Assembly: GCF_022484265.1 (NCBI RefSeq)
Contig: NZ_JAKVLR010000001.1
Location: forward strand, 2,356,001 to 2,420,000
Direction of reading: 5' to 3'
From: Companilactobacillus sp.
GTDB taxonomy: Bacteria > Bacillota > Bacilli > Lactobacillales > Lactobacillaceae
Length of the DNA: 64,000 bases
Made by a program: the position numbers and the translations under genes. The notes under the pieces are model-generated. The model saw only the letters and a list, made by a program, of their open reading frames with translations. It did not search any database and was not told the origin of the DNA. How positions within the stretch are numbered: the stretch's first letter is position 1; every line of letters starts with the position of its first letter. Below, in pieces: positions 8,915-17,347 of the stretch.

Positions 8915-9048
8915 AGTGGAAACGCGCAAAAAAACAATGAGGCAGGACACATAAGATAATCCAACACTCCTTCGGTCTTACGGACCGACTCCGTATTGGC
9001 TTATCTTATGCTCTTGCCTCAAATCTTGTTTTTTTACGCTCTTTTTTT
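8915..9048. repeat. Long hairpin repeat, copy 2
   Basis: Same architecture as copy 1, beginning AGTGGAAACGCGCAAAAAAA. Arms are GAGGCA/TGCCTC and CATAAG/CTTATG, so pairing is kept although bases differ. The right arm supplies the stop codon and the last few codons of the minus-strand acyltransferase gene, and T-runs on both strands suggest it also works as a bidirectional terminator. Confidence 0.8.
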
Positions 9049-10116
9049 CGCTCTTGTTTTTCCTGTCAGCACGTAATTTACTCCTGGTATATAACTTAGT
9101 ATCCAGATTACTAGTGTTGATAGGGCTGCTACTGCTAGGTATCTTGTGAATGTTGCTGCTAGGCCTGTGTATGGTAGGTTGGCCATGAACCATGGTTCTA
9201 AGAATAGGATGAAGATGTTGTGCACTAGATAGATTCCAAATACTAATGGCGACAAGAATGAGAAGGTTGATTTTACCTTTCCCGATTTAATTCTTTCTCC
9301 CCATTTTTGCAATAGGACGTAGGCGCAGACTGACATGATCAAGATGAAGAATGATGTCACGTATGATTCGTTCCAAGGGTCTGCTGTCTTTGGAAATTTA
9401 ACTTGATAAGCATTTCCTAAGTACATTGCGACTAGCATTAAGATTGCTAAAAGCCAGCCGTTGATTTTTTTGACATCCAATTTCGTGATCAAATATCCAA
9501 GGATGAAGTAGCCGACGTATCCACCAACTAGATAAAATTGAGCTCCTGGATAGAAGTCCAAAGCGTGTGAAATATCTTTTGGTAAAAAGACGGATAATGT
9601 TGGCATCAATGAATTGGTGATCATCCAAATTGCGATTGCATACCAAAGTACTTTAGTCTTGGCTCCCTCAACTAATCCGCGTAGGACTGGCGATAGGACG
9701 TACAATCCAATCAACGGGTACATGAACCAAAGCGTTGGCGATACTGGTTGGTATAAGAATACTGCATACATTTTTAAAGCGTTTGGCAATGAAAATGTAT
9801 GAGCGTAAATTGCGATGAAAAAAGTCGAAAGCAGCGACCAGGCGATAAATGGTATCACCACGTGCGGAATTCGTTTTTTCCAAGTGTAAGATAATGAACT
9901 AGTTTTTTTACTATTTAATAAAAGTGCACCCGAGATCATGAAAAATAATGGGACACTGACGTGTGCTAAAAAGTTGATCAATTTAACAATGTGCCATTGA
10001 GTACTGCCGATGTGTAAAGTGGTATCAATAGCAGTAACATGAATTAAAATCACTAAAAAAATTGCTAGGACACGAATAAAATCCAAATAAAATATTCTTC
10101 CCTTGTTTGATTCCAT
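9034..10116 (-). CDS. Acyltransferase 3 family membrane protein
   Basis: About 360 residues with some ten membrane segments. The N-terminal IFYLDFIRVLAIFLVILIHV with the conserved Arg and His is the signature of acyltransferase 3 enzymes, which transfer acyl (often acetyl) groups to peptidoglycan, teichoic acid or exopolysaccharide at the membrane (WecH/OatA-type). The frame extends upstream to 10245, but ATG 10116 has a GGAGGAT site at proper spacing and starts with the usual MESNKGR-type cytoplasmic tip. No SGNH hydrolase domain follows. The C-terminus KKRA and stop are encoded inside the hairpin repeat. Confidence 0.85.
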   Translation of the reverse strand: MESNKGRIFYLDFIRVLAIFLVILIHVTAIDTTLHIGSTQWHIVKLINFLAHVSVPLFFMISGALLLNSKKTSSLSYTWKKRIPHVVIPFIAWSLLSTFFIAIYAHTFSLPNALKMYAVFLYQPVSPTLWFMYPLIGLYVLSPVLRGLVEGAKTKVLWYAIAIWMITNSLMPTLSVFLPKDISHALDFYPGAQFYLVGGYVGYFILGYLITKLDVKKINGWLLAILMLVAMYLGNAYQVKFPKTADPWNESYVTSFFILIMSVCAYVLLQKWGERIKSGKVKSTFSFLSPLVFGIYLVHNIFILFLEPWFMANLPYTGLAATFTRYLAVAALSTLVIWILSYIPGVNYVLTGKTRAKKRA

Positions 10117-10226
10117 ATTAATCCTCCATATATACCTAACAATAATAGATGAAATGACAATGAAAATGAAGTATCTGTCTATGATATAATATTCAAAGTT
10201 AAAATTATTGAATGGAAGAAAGATAT

Positions 10227-10892
10227 ATGCGAGTAGGAGAAGCACCTGGTGTAGATCTAGTAAGGTATTTGATCTGGATTACTTTTTCATTGATCACACT
10301 TGGTATTAAGAATTACAGTGCTAACGCTAAGGGACTAAATGACGTCATGGTCATTATCTTTTTCATCGTTGGTGCCATAACATTGGGATTAATGACCAGG
10401 ACTTACTTACGTGAGAGAAATTCGTTCGCCGAGCCACGTAAAAAGTTTTTTGATACGTTAGTTCATAATATTGGATTTATTACATTGATGTTCGTTTTGA
10501 TCGTGGTTCTGCGAATGATGATCAGCTATCTGCAAGTTAACGGAAAACTACCTAAATTTACCAATGATGATGTAGTTGGATCAGATCAACGAGTTTTCAT
10601 TTTTAACTTGTTGGCAAATGTGTTTATTATTTCGGTTCAACAACAGCTGGTCCAAACAGGATTCTTCTTTAATTACTTTTTCAGAAGAAGCTCACCCGCC
10701 AGTGCAGTTGGCGGAATCATTATCAGTGGTTTGATCGCTGGTGCAATCACGTTGCCAGGTTCAATGCTTCAGTTCTTTATGAACAGTTTCTTTGGATTCT
10801 GTTTTGCATTGACTTACTTATATACGCAAGACGAAAAGATGCCGATTTTCTTAGGGATGCTAAGTGCACTGATCGGTACCATAATGATATAG
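10227..10892 (+). CDS. CPBP-like membrane protein lacking the catalytic glutamates
   Basis: About 221 residues, six or more membrane segments. Part of it (QQQLVQTGFFFNYFFRR, then LQFFMNSFFGFCFALTYLYT) lines up by eye with the CPBP/Abi intramembrane protease pattern EExxFRGxL and the following FxxGxxxGxxY segment, but the two Glu are Gln and the expected His residues are missing, so a proteolytic function is unlikely. ATG 10227 is chosen because GGAAGAAAG lies just upstream; the earlier in-frame ATG at 10212 overlaps that site. It is divergent from the acyltransferase gene, with which it may share a regulatory region. Confidence 0.6.
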   Translation: MRVGEAPGVDLVRYLIWITFSLITLGIKNYSANAKGLNDVMVIIFFIVGAITLGLMTRTYLRERNSFAEPRKKFFDTLVHNIGFITLMFVLIVVLRMMISYLQVNGKLPKFTNDDVVGSDQRVFIFNLLANVFIISVQQQLVQTGFFFNYFFRRSSPASAVGGIIISGLIAGAITLPGSMLQFFMNSFFGFCFALTYLYTQDEKMPIFLGMLSALIGTIMI

Positions 10893-10901
10893 AAATTATT
10901 T

Positions 10902-10930
10902 AAACAGCTAATAAATTTAGCTGTTTTTTT
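10902..10930 (+). terminator. Terminator after the CPBP-like gene
   Basis: AACAGCTA/TAGCTGTT stem followed by a T-run. Confidence 0.88.
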
Positions 10931-11028
10931 TATCGGTTAAAACATGTTTTTACATATTCAATTCGAATAGTTATTGGCTTGTGATTATGCTAACTTAAAA
11001 GAAATGGGAAAAATGGGGATAACCAATA

Positions 11029-11352
11029 ATGAAAAAGAGCCTTGCCGTGATGGCAGCAATGGTGATGAGTACCAGTTTTTTTGGAGCAGTACACGAGGCC
11101 AAAGCATATACCGCTGATGAAAAAATTATGCTGTCTTTAACTGATAAAGAAGACCTGACTTATGTCGATATTTACCGTTTAAATAATCAGAAGAAAATGA
11201 TCAATACTAATAAACATTATTCGATCTTGAATGATGCCAAGACTCGCGTTCGTGTTAGCGTGGCACGTCGCATTAAGTTATCAGGCAAGACTTGGTGGAA
11301 AGTCGGCAAAAATTCATATTTGAAAAATGAACGAATAAAAATTGTGAGATAA
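11029..11352 (+). CDS. Small secreted SLAP/SH3-like protein
   Basis: 107 residues: signal peptide to about residue 26 (cleavage after KAY region), then one short domain with KTWWKVGKNSYLKNERIKIV, which resembles the end of a SLAP or bacterial SH3-like wall-binding module. No anchor motif is seen, so it is probably secreted or bound non-covalently to the wall. It stands alone between terminators. Assignment rests on resemblance to the larger SLAP-type proteins nearby (about 11.8 and 41.0 kb). Confidence 0.6.
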   Translation: MKKSLAVMAAMVMSTSFFGAVHEAKAYTADEKIMLSLTDKEDLTYVDIYRLNNQKKMINTNKHYSILNDAKTRVRVSVARRIKLSGKTWWKVGKNSYLKNERIKIVR

Positions 11353-11774
11353 AATCATTTTTGGGGGACTGTGACACAATTTCCTAATGAACAAAATATT
11401 TGGCTAAAACGCGTACGGCAACTCAACCTTTTATATCTAACTTCAAGAAAAAAGCGATATTCCTCATGAGAATACCGCTTTTTTTGTTTTCGATTAGAAA
11501 TTAATCGAGTTTTATTTCATTTTTTAAACATTGGGAATATTTTGATTTGATAAATATAAATTAGTATTGAACTCAAATATTTAAAAAAAATTTTTGCACA
11601 AGATTGAAGGTAATTTCATATATGAAATTAAATCGTTATTGGTGAATGAAAAATTGTTCTTGAAAAAAATATATTTCTAATAAAAATTATTTTTTGACAT
11701 AGGCCGATATTAGCTAAATTCCCGTTAATTTTACTGTTACTATCGAAGCGAGCGATATTTAGAAGGAGGTTTTT
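11353..11774. other. AT-rich intergenic region
   Basis: About 420 bp. It contains the terminator near 11448-11485 and, close to the right end, a TTGACA at about 11695 that may belong to the promoter of the next gene. A 32-codon GTG frame at about 11371 is not supported beyond a purine-rich stretch. Confidence 0.5.
11448..11485 (+). terminator. Intrinsic terminator
   Basis: AAAGCG-TATTC/GAATA-CGCTTT hairpin with T-run; probable end of the small SLAP-type gene transcript. Confidence 0.8.
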
Positions 11775-14015
11775 ATGAAGGTCAAATTAATAATTTTGTT
11801 CACGGCTATTGCATTAAGTTTGAGTTTTACTATAACGACGACAGTTCATGCCGTGACTCCAACCGGTAACGAATTAATGCCCAATCTCGACTTGAATGTT
11901 TGTAATCAACTTTATTATTCCGTTACTAGAAAGTTACCTATTACGAGTAATTTGGGTACTACGACGATTGATTATACATTTAAAGATATTGCATCATCAG
12001 GTATAGACAGTGAAGGATATCAATCTCATACGGTTGACGTTCCTAGGGTGGAAGGATATACGCCCAATCGTCCCAATCTTCAAGTTGATTTGATAGACAA
12101 TAAAACAAGCGAGGTATTAGGTAAATACAATGAACAACACCACACAAATTATGAAGCATGGGATGATGAAGAGAATCCTTTACCATCAGATCTGAAAGAA
12201 CTAATCTTTAACTGCAAATTACATTGTGAAAACCTGGGGGTTGAGGTGGTCCAAGATGGCTCTCAGAATTTGTATTACACCCCCAATAAAGTTGATGCAA
12301 AACATCCAATTGTCAATTCTCAACCAAGCGGTAATGATAAGATTTCCACGGGACTATTAATCTACAGCAATATCCCTGCAGATACTGATGGGGTTGCAAC
12401 TACAGTTACGGGAAAACCAGGGGAAACTGTCACGGTTAAGGTGGACAATCCAAGGACTGACCTATTGGATAAAGGATTGACATTAGATACTCCGACTGTC
12501 ACAGCGACGTTACCAAATAGCTCTGACGTTGAAATGATTTATGCTAATCAGTTGGCTCATTATAGTTATAAAGGGCCAGACTTTGACGGAATTCAAATTA
12601 AAAATAATTTGGGATTAAAATTGATTGTCAATGGTATTAAAGGAACGGTTTCAGGTGATGTTAATATCCCCACACCTTATGTTAAGGGGTATTATCCTGA
12701 TAAAAGCTATGTTCGCGCTTTAATCGTTCCGTCACAAACAGGCGATAAAAGGACCTTATACTTGGAAGATGAAAAAGTTATTTATACCAAGAACAATATA
12801 CAATCATCTAATCAAATGTCTTTACAACATTACGATCCAACTAAGCCGTTCGGGCAGATGATCCTAATCCCCGCAGAACAACCTGATAGCTTTGAAGATC
12901 AGGATACAAATAATCCTGTAAATTCTCCGAGTTTTGGAGAAATCAATGATAGTGATCAGCGTAAATTTTGGCCGTTTGAACCCGGAGATCCGTACAAGTA
13001 TGGCGATTTGGTTTCAACGGACCTAAGTATTAATTTCAAAGGCAAGGAATATAAGGTGCCAGTGAATAATTTGAAGGCGGGACAGTTTTATTATGCATTA
13101 ACACCCAATCCAGTTGGCTATGAACCAGTTAACCGCTTCATGGTATTTCGAGCTAATGGTAAAGGTAATATCGAGGGAATAGACAGTAATCCGCCGGCTG
13201 TAATAGGACTAGTCAAGGAGTATCCCATTCAAGGGAAATACGTTCCATTAAAAGTGACGGTTGATTCAGCCACCATACCAAGTAACCTTGGAACAATCGA
13301 AGTTGGCCCACTGACAGGAGAGTTTGATTCAACGGTTTCAGTAAAAATTCCGAAGAAAAACGGCTATTCTTCTAATCTTGATCATGTGAATTTTCTGATA
13401 ACCAATGAGGGGAATAAATATGTTGCCCAGACCGAAGATAAGGTTATTTACAGTGAAAATTCTTCGAATGCTGGTGGTTCGGGTACGGATACTTCCACCA
13501 ATGCGACTGATGAAGGTAATAACCCTGATAAATCAGAAGATAATAACACAGGTAAACCAACGGTTAATAACGAATGTAAAATCAACGTTTATTTTGAATA
13601 TGATGATGTCGCCACCTTTGACAAACAAACACCGTTGTATACATTGGATAACGGTAAAGTAACCAAAGAGAGCAATCGGGCTTTAGCTGCAAATTCCGAT
13701 TGGTATTCCGATCAATTCTTCATTCTCGACAATACTATTTATTATCGGGTCTCGACTAATGAGTGGGTCAAAAGCTCAGAAGTCTATCGGTTCATTTATC
13801 AAAAAGGTATTTTAACAACTACACCGACAGAAAACTCTTTATTGAAAAAAAGTGATTACACAACTAGTCCCAATCGTTCTTTGAGTAAATACTCTTCTTG
13901 GAAGTATGATCGAATTGCCTATATAGCACGTGATGAGAAGATGTTTTACCGTGTTTCCTCAAATGAATTTGTGAGTGAAAAGAATGTTATGAAGTTAAAA
14001 TTAGATCAAAGCTGA
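11775..14015 (+). CDS. Large secreted protein with MucBP-like repeats and C-terminal SLAP-type domains
   Basis: 746 residues, RBS GAAGGAGG. Signal peptide 1-27, then three or four extracellular modules of about 150 residues whose ends recur as EDEKVIYTKN and EDKVIYSEN and which contain VEGYTPNRPNLQV/VKGYYPDKSYVRAL-like lines, a pattern resembling MucBP-type repeats. A Ser/Asn/Thr linker (about 560-595) leads to two SLAP-type units (about 600-745) with YYRVSTNEWVKSSEVY and FYRVSSNEFVSEKNV. No LPXTG is present, so SLAP-type binding to wall polymers is the likely anchor. Adhesion or wall coating is the probable role, by family inference. Confidence 0.75.
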   Translation: MKVKLIILFTAIALSLSFTITTTVHAVTPTGNELMPNLDLNVCNQLYYSVTRKLPITSNLGTTTIDYTFKDIASSGIDSEGYQSHTVDVPRVEGYTPNRPNLQVDLIDNKTSEVLGKYNEQHHTNYEAWDDEENPLPSDLKELIFNCKLHCENLGVEVVQDGSQNLYYTPNKVDAKHPIVNSQPSGNDKISTGLLIYSNIPADTDGVATTVTGKPGETVTVKVDNPRTDLLDKGLTLDTPTVTATLPNSSDVEMIYANQLAHYSYKGPDFDGIQIKNNLGLKLIVNGIKGTVSGDVNIPTPYVKGYYPDKSYVRALIVPSQTGDKRTLYLEDEKVIYTKNNIQSSNQMSLQHYDPTKPFGQMILIPAEQPDSFEDQDTNNPVNSPSFGEINDSDQRKFWPFEPGDPYKYGDLVSTDLSINFKGKEYKVPVNNLKAGQFYYALTPNPVGYEPVNRFMVFRANGKGNIEGIDSNPPAVIGLVKEYPIQGKYVPLKVTVDSATIPSNLGTIEVGPLTGEFDSTVSVKIPKKNGYSSNLDHVNFLITNEGNKYVAQTEDKVIYSENSSNAGGSGTDTSTNATDEGNNPDKSEDNNTGKPTVNNECKINVYFEYDDVATFDKQTPLYTLDNGKVTKESNRALAANSDWYSDQFFILDNTIYYRVSTNEWVKSSEVYRFIYQKGILTTTPTENSLLKKSDYTTSPNRSLSKYSSWKYDRIAYIARDEKMFYRVSSNEFVSEKNVMKLKLDQS

Positions 14016-14060
14016 CTCTTAATTAAATAGAAAGAGAACGCAACTATCCATAAATAACTG

Positions 14061-14104
14061 AAAGACAACAATATTCTAAACACGAATATTGTTGTCTTTG
14101 TCGT
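14061..14104 (+). terminator. Terminator after the large SLAP-type gene
   Basis: AAAGACAACAATATTC/GAATATTGTTGTCTTT, a 16-bp perfect stem. Confidence 0.85.
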
Positions 14105-14216
14105 TATGCAAAGAAACTATGGTTGTTTTTCATTTCTTCAGGTGTTTCCCTAATTAAAATCGCTGACATGATATGACATAATTATTTTAACTTAATCAAT
14201 AGTTGGGGGTCTTCCT

Positions 14217-15215
14217 ATGGAAAAGCTATATGACCAATATCATCGTGAACATGATTATCTGCGACTTTCGATCACCGATCGTTGTAACTTACGTTGCGTT
14301 TATTGCATGCCTAAAGAAGGTTTGCCATTTTTCCCAACAGACGAAGTATTGTCTCAAGACGAGATCGTTCAACTAGTCGAGAATTTTGCTGAAATGGGTA
14401 TTAGTAAGGTCAGAATCACTGGGGGAGAGCCACTGCTTCGGACTGACGTAGTTGATATCGTTAGAAGAATCAAAAATGTCGATGGCGTCGAGGATGTCTC
14501 GATCACGACCAACGGCTTGTTTTTAACGAAAAAAGCCGCTGCACTCAAAGAGGCAGGGCTTGATCGCTTAAACATTAGTTTGGATACGTTCAATCCAGAA
14601 CGTTATAAAGAGATCACTCGTGGTGGCAATATCCAACAAGTGCTTGATGGTATTAGTGCTGCAGCAAAGTTAAACTTCAAAAAAATCAAACTCAATACAG
14701 TTTTGATCAAGGGTCAAAATGATGACGAGATACTGGAATTTTTGAATTACACCAAAGATAATAACGTCAACGTTCGTTTTATCGAGTTTATGCCAATTGG
14801 CAATTCCTTGAAAACTTGGAAACGTGAGTTTGTTGGCCTGCAAAACGTCTTTGATATTTGTGAAGCCAACGATTTGAAATACACGCCAATTGAGCTCAAA
14901 GGAAATGGACCTTCAGACAATTATCAAATTGAAGGCTATGAAGGTAGTTTTGGCTTGATTCATCCGATTACTGCCAAATTCTGTGAGAATTGCAATCGGC
15001 TCAGGATTACGGCAGATGGCTATATCAAGGCTTGTTTGTATTGGAATGAAGAGATCAATATCCGTGAAGCAATACCTGACAAAGTTAAGTTCCGTAGCTT
15101 GATTCAACGTGCTTTAGACAATAAGCCTTTGAATCACGAAATGGCGATGTCAGAAACTGACCGGATCGTTGATGAAGCACCAACTTGGAGACACATGAGT
15201 CAAATCGGAGGTTAA
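14217..15215 (+). CDS. moaA: GTP 3',8-cyclase (molybdenum cofactor biosynthesis)
   Basis: Radical SAM enzyme that with MoaC converts GTP into cyclic pyranopterin monophosphate. The N-terminal cluster motif is CNLRCVYCMP (residues 23-32), the C-terminal substrate cluster is FCENCNRLRI plus the Cys in IKACLYW, and the protein ends in the conserved GG. 332 residues is the usual length. A SufT-type gene follows after 3 bp and moaC is convergent behind it. moaB, moaD, moaE, moeA and mobA are not in the window. Confidence 0.96.
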   Translation: MEKLYDQYHREHDYLRLSITDRCNLRCVYCMPKEGLPFFPTDEVLSQDEIVQLVENFAEMGISKVRITGGEPLLRTDVVDIVRRIKNVDGVEDVSITTNGLFLTKKAAALKEAGLDRLNISLDTFNPERYKEITRGGNIQQVLDGISAAAKLNFKKIKLNTVLIKGQNDDEILEFLNYTKDNNVNVRFIEFMPIGNSLKTWKREFVGLQNVFDICEANDLKYTPIELKGNGPSDNYQIEGYEGSFGLIHPITAKFCENCNRLRITADGYIKACLYWNEEINIREAIPDKVKFRSLIQRALDNKPLNHEMAMSETDRIVDEAPTWRHMSQIGG

Positions 15216-15218
15216 ACC

Positions 15219-15554
15219 ATGGAAGAGGTTTTAGGACAAGGTGATGTTTTTTCACCAATTGAAAATGATGTTATGAATTCGCTTGAGTCAGTGATCGACC
15301 CAGAACTCGGAATCGACATTGTTAATTTAGGTTTGATCTATGACGTTGTGGTCAAAGAAAAAGACTGCACGATCACGATGACCTTGACGACAATGGGATG
15401 TCCTATCAGCAATCTTTTGGAGCAACAAATTCTTGATGCCGCAAAGGAAGTGGAGGGTATCTCAAAGTGTCAGATCAATCTGGTCTGGCAGCCTGCTTGG
15501 AATGTTTCGATGATCAGTCGTTTTGGAAAAATTAGTCTCGGAATTCATGGCTAG
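15219..15554 (+). CDS. MIP18/DUF59-family iron-sulfur assembly factor (SufT-like)
   Basis: 111 residues. The DUF59 signature is clear: SVIDPELGIDIVNLGLIYDV and TTMGCPISNLLEQQI with the conserved Cys. Family members (SufT, PaaD) help mature Fe-S proteins. It is translationally close to moaA (RBS GGAGG inside the moaA end), which suggests a job in loading the two MoaA clusters; that is inference. Its 3' end overlaps the moaC stop by 4 bp. Confidence 0.87.
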   Translation: MEEVLGQGDVFSPIENDVMNSLESVIDPELGIDIVNLGLIYDVVVKEKDCTITMTLTTMGCPISNLLEQQILDAAKEVEGISKCQINLVWQPAWNVSMISRFGKISLGIHG

Positions 15555-16039
15555 TTATCTTTTTGTTCATCAAAGATAAAATGACCACTTTTACCGCCCA
15601 TTTTTTCAACTAAATGCACGTTATTAATGATCATACCGCGGTCGATAGCTTTACACATATCATAAATGGTCAAGAGTGCTGTTTGAACAGCTAGCAATCC
15701 TTCGATTTCCACACCAGTGACATGTTTAGTTTTGACCTGGGCTGAACAAGTGATGATAGAATCATTATCATCTTCAAAGTGAATATCAACACCAGTTAAA
15801 GGTATTAAATGACACATCGGTATCAGAGAGCTAGTTTGTTTAGCTGCCATGATGCCAGCAACTTGGGCGACAGCTAAAACGTCGCCTTTTTTAATCTTGC
15901 CGTCGTGGATTCTTTGCAAGGTTTCAGGATGCATTTTGATCTGTCCCGTGGCAATGGCGGTACGAGAGGTAACTTGTTTATTGGTCACATCGACCATTTT
16001 TGAACGATTTTGGTCATTAAAATGAGTTAAATTATCCAT
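15551..16039 (-). CDS. moaC: Cyclic pyranopterin monophosphate synthase
   Basis: 162 residues, normal for MoaC. Seen motifs: MVDVTNKQVTSRTA, the MCHLIPL block, and the C-terminal HLVEKMGGKSG. It acts after MoaA in molybdopterin synthesis. The frame extends to 16132, but that part reads as low-complexity non-MoaC sequence and ATG 16039 starts MDNLTHFND as in homologues. Convergent with moaA-sufT and divergent from the SufD-like gene, 70 bp apart. Confidence 0.95.
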   Translation of the reverse strand: MDNLTHFNDQNRSKMVDVTNKQVTSRTAIATGQIKMHPETLQRIHDGKIKKGDVLAVAQVAGIMAAKQTSSLIPMCHLIPLTGVDIHFEDDNDSIITCSAQVKTKHVTGVEIEGLLAVQTALLTIYDMCKAIDRGMIINNVHLVEKMGGKSGHFIFDEQKDN

Positions 16040-16109
16040 ATCTAAACGCTTTCTAAGATGTAATATAATAATTATAGCAAAACTATCACATGAGAATTCA
16101 GGGGATAAT

Positions 16110-17333
16110 ATGACAAACGAAATAACAACCAAATTAGAAACTTTTGGAAATAAACACGGTGAACCGCATTGGTTCGTGCAACGCCGTCTGGATGCATTAG
16201 CTAAAATAGCAAAAGCACCAGTAACATCGATACCTAATTATCCTTTTGAAAAAAATAAAATCGCGGTCGATCAAGCTCCTGAAAAAATTAAATTGACCAA
16301 AGAATTATTGGCAATGGCAAGTGTTGATGAGTCGGAGATCGGTCTGACTCAGATTGGCCAATCGAGTTTGGAAAATACTTTGGATGAAGACGATGAGGAT
16401 GAGGGTGTTATTTTGACCGATATTTTTACTGCCTTCCGTCAACATCCTCAGTTGATTCAAAAATACTTTGCCAGTAAAGTTGTCGATGAAAGTACCAGTC
16501 AAGATACTGCCGCTAACACCGCTTTTTTAAACAACGGGATCTTCTTGTATCTTCCTAAAAATTATCAGTTGAACGATTCAGTGATTTTAAATATCATTCA
16601 AGATAACGTGAACCAGCAACCGTTGTACTCGCACGTCTTTATTTATGCTGATGAAGGCAGCAGCGTGAATACTACTTTAGATATTAGATCTATTGGGGAT
16701 GTCAAAAACCATGGCAATGTTGTCGTTGAAGTATTGGCACGTCCCAACAGTATAGTTGATATCAGCGTGCTTTCAGAAATCAGTACTGAAGAGCATGTTG
16801 TCTTAAACACTGGTGCACAAATTTCTCGTGATGCCCAGGTCAACTGGAACATTGCTGAAGTTAATCAAGGACCTACGGATGCAAATTTCCATACGACGCT
16901 AGGTCATAAAACTGCTAAAACTCAGCTCCAAGTGCTAACTTGGCAACACGAGGATTATCCAGTGGCAATTAATTCTCAAATTAATGCTAAGGTCGAGCAG
17001 CCGACAGATATTGTCGAACAGTTTGGTTTTTGCGAGAATTCTGAAAAATTCTTTATGTCATCATTGATCAATTATGGCAAGGATAAACCGACTGGAGAGC
17101 AAAGTTTGACGCACAATCACGATGCCTTCATGAAACACACTAAGATAATTTCGAAAAGATCACATTCGACTTCTCTACAATTAAACCCAGATATGATCTA
17201 TTCATTGGTTGTTAGCAGTCTGATTGGTTTTAATAGAACAGATTTGTTACGTCAGTATTCCAAGAGTTTGATCAGACGCCACGGTGCGATCTCAAAATCA
17301 AAATTGGTAATAAAAAAATCATCACTCGAATAA
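16110..17333 (+). CDS. SufB/SufD family protein (SufD-like)
   Basis: 407 residues with the right-handed beta-helix core of SufB/SufD scaffold proteins: FLYLPKNYQLNDSVILNI, HVFIYADEGSSVNTTLDI and the C-terminal LLRQYSKSLIRRHGAISKS region. Such proteins build and hold Fe-S clusters with SufC. Here it is an orphan: no sufC, sufS, sufU or sufB is adjacent. Its position next to moaA and a SufT-type gene suggests Fe-S supply to the radical SAM enzyme. RBS GGGGAT; ATG start. Confidence 0.8.
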   Translation: MTNEITTKLETFGNKHGEPHWFVQRRLDALAKIAKAPVTSIPNYPFEKNKIAVDQAPEKIKLTKELLAMASVDESEIGLTQIGQSSLENTLDEDDEDEGVILTDIFTAFRQHPQLIQKYFASKVVDESTSQDTAANTAFLNNGIFLYLPKNYQLNDSVILNIIQDNVNQQPLYSHVFIYADEGSSVNTTLDIRSIGDVKNHGNVVVEVLARPNSIVDISVLSEISTEEHVVLNTGAQISRDAQVNWNIAEVNQGPTDANFHTTLGHKTAKTQLQVLTWQHEDYPVAINSQINAKVEQPTDIVEQFGFCENSEKFFMSSLINYGKDKPTGEQSLTHNHDAFMKHTKIISKRSHSTSLQLNPDMIYSLVVSSLIGFNRTDLLRQYSKSLIRRHGAISKSKLVIKKSSLE

Positions 17334-17347
17334 GTGATGATTTTTTT
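17312..17347. terminator. Bidirectional terminator between the SufD-like gene and helD
   Basis: ATCATCACT/AGTGATGAT stem with A7 on the left and T7 on the right, serving both convergent genes; it overlaps the helD stop codon. Confidence 0.85.

Noticed and set aside
10116..10245. N-terminal extension of the acyltransferase
   Set aside because: Hydrophobic stretch without ribosome site that overlaps the divergent gene; ATG 10116 has GGAGGAT.
11371..11469. 32-codon GTG frame behind GGGGG
   Set aside because: No recognisable features, ends inside a terminator hairpin, non-consensus start; insufficient support.
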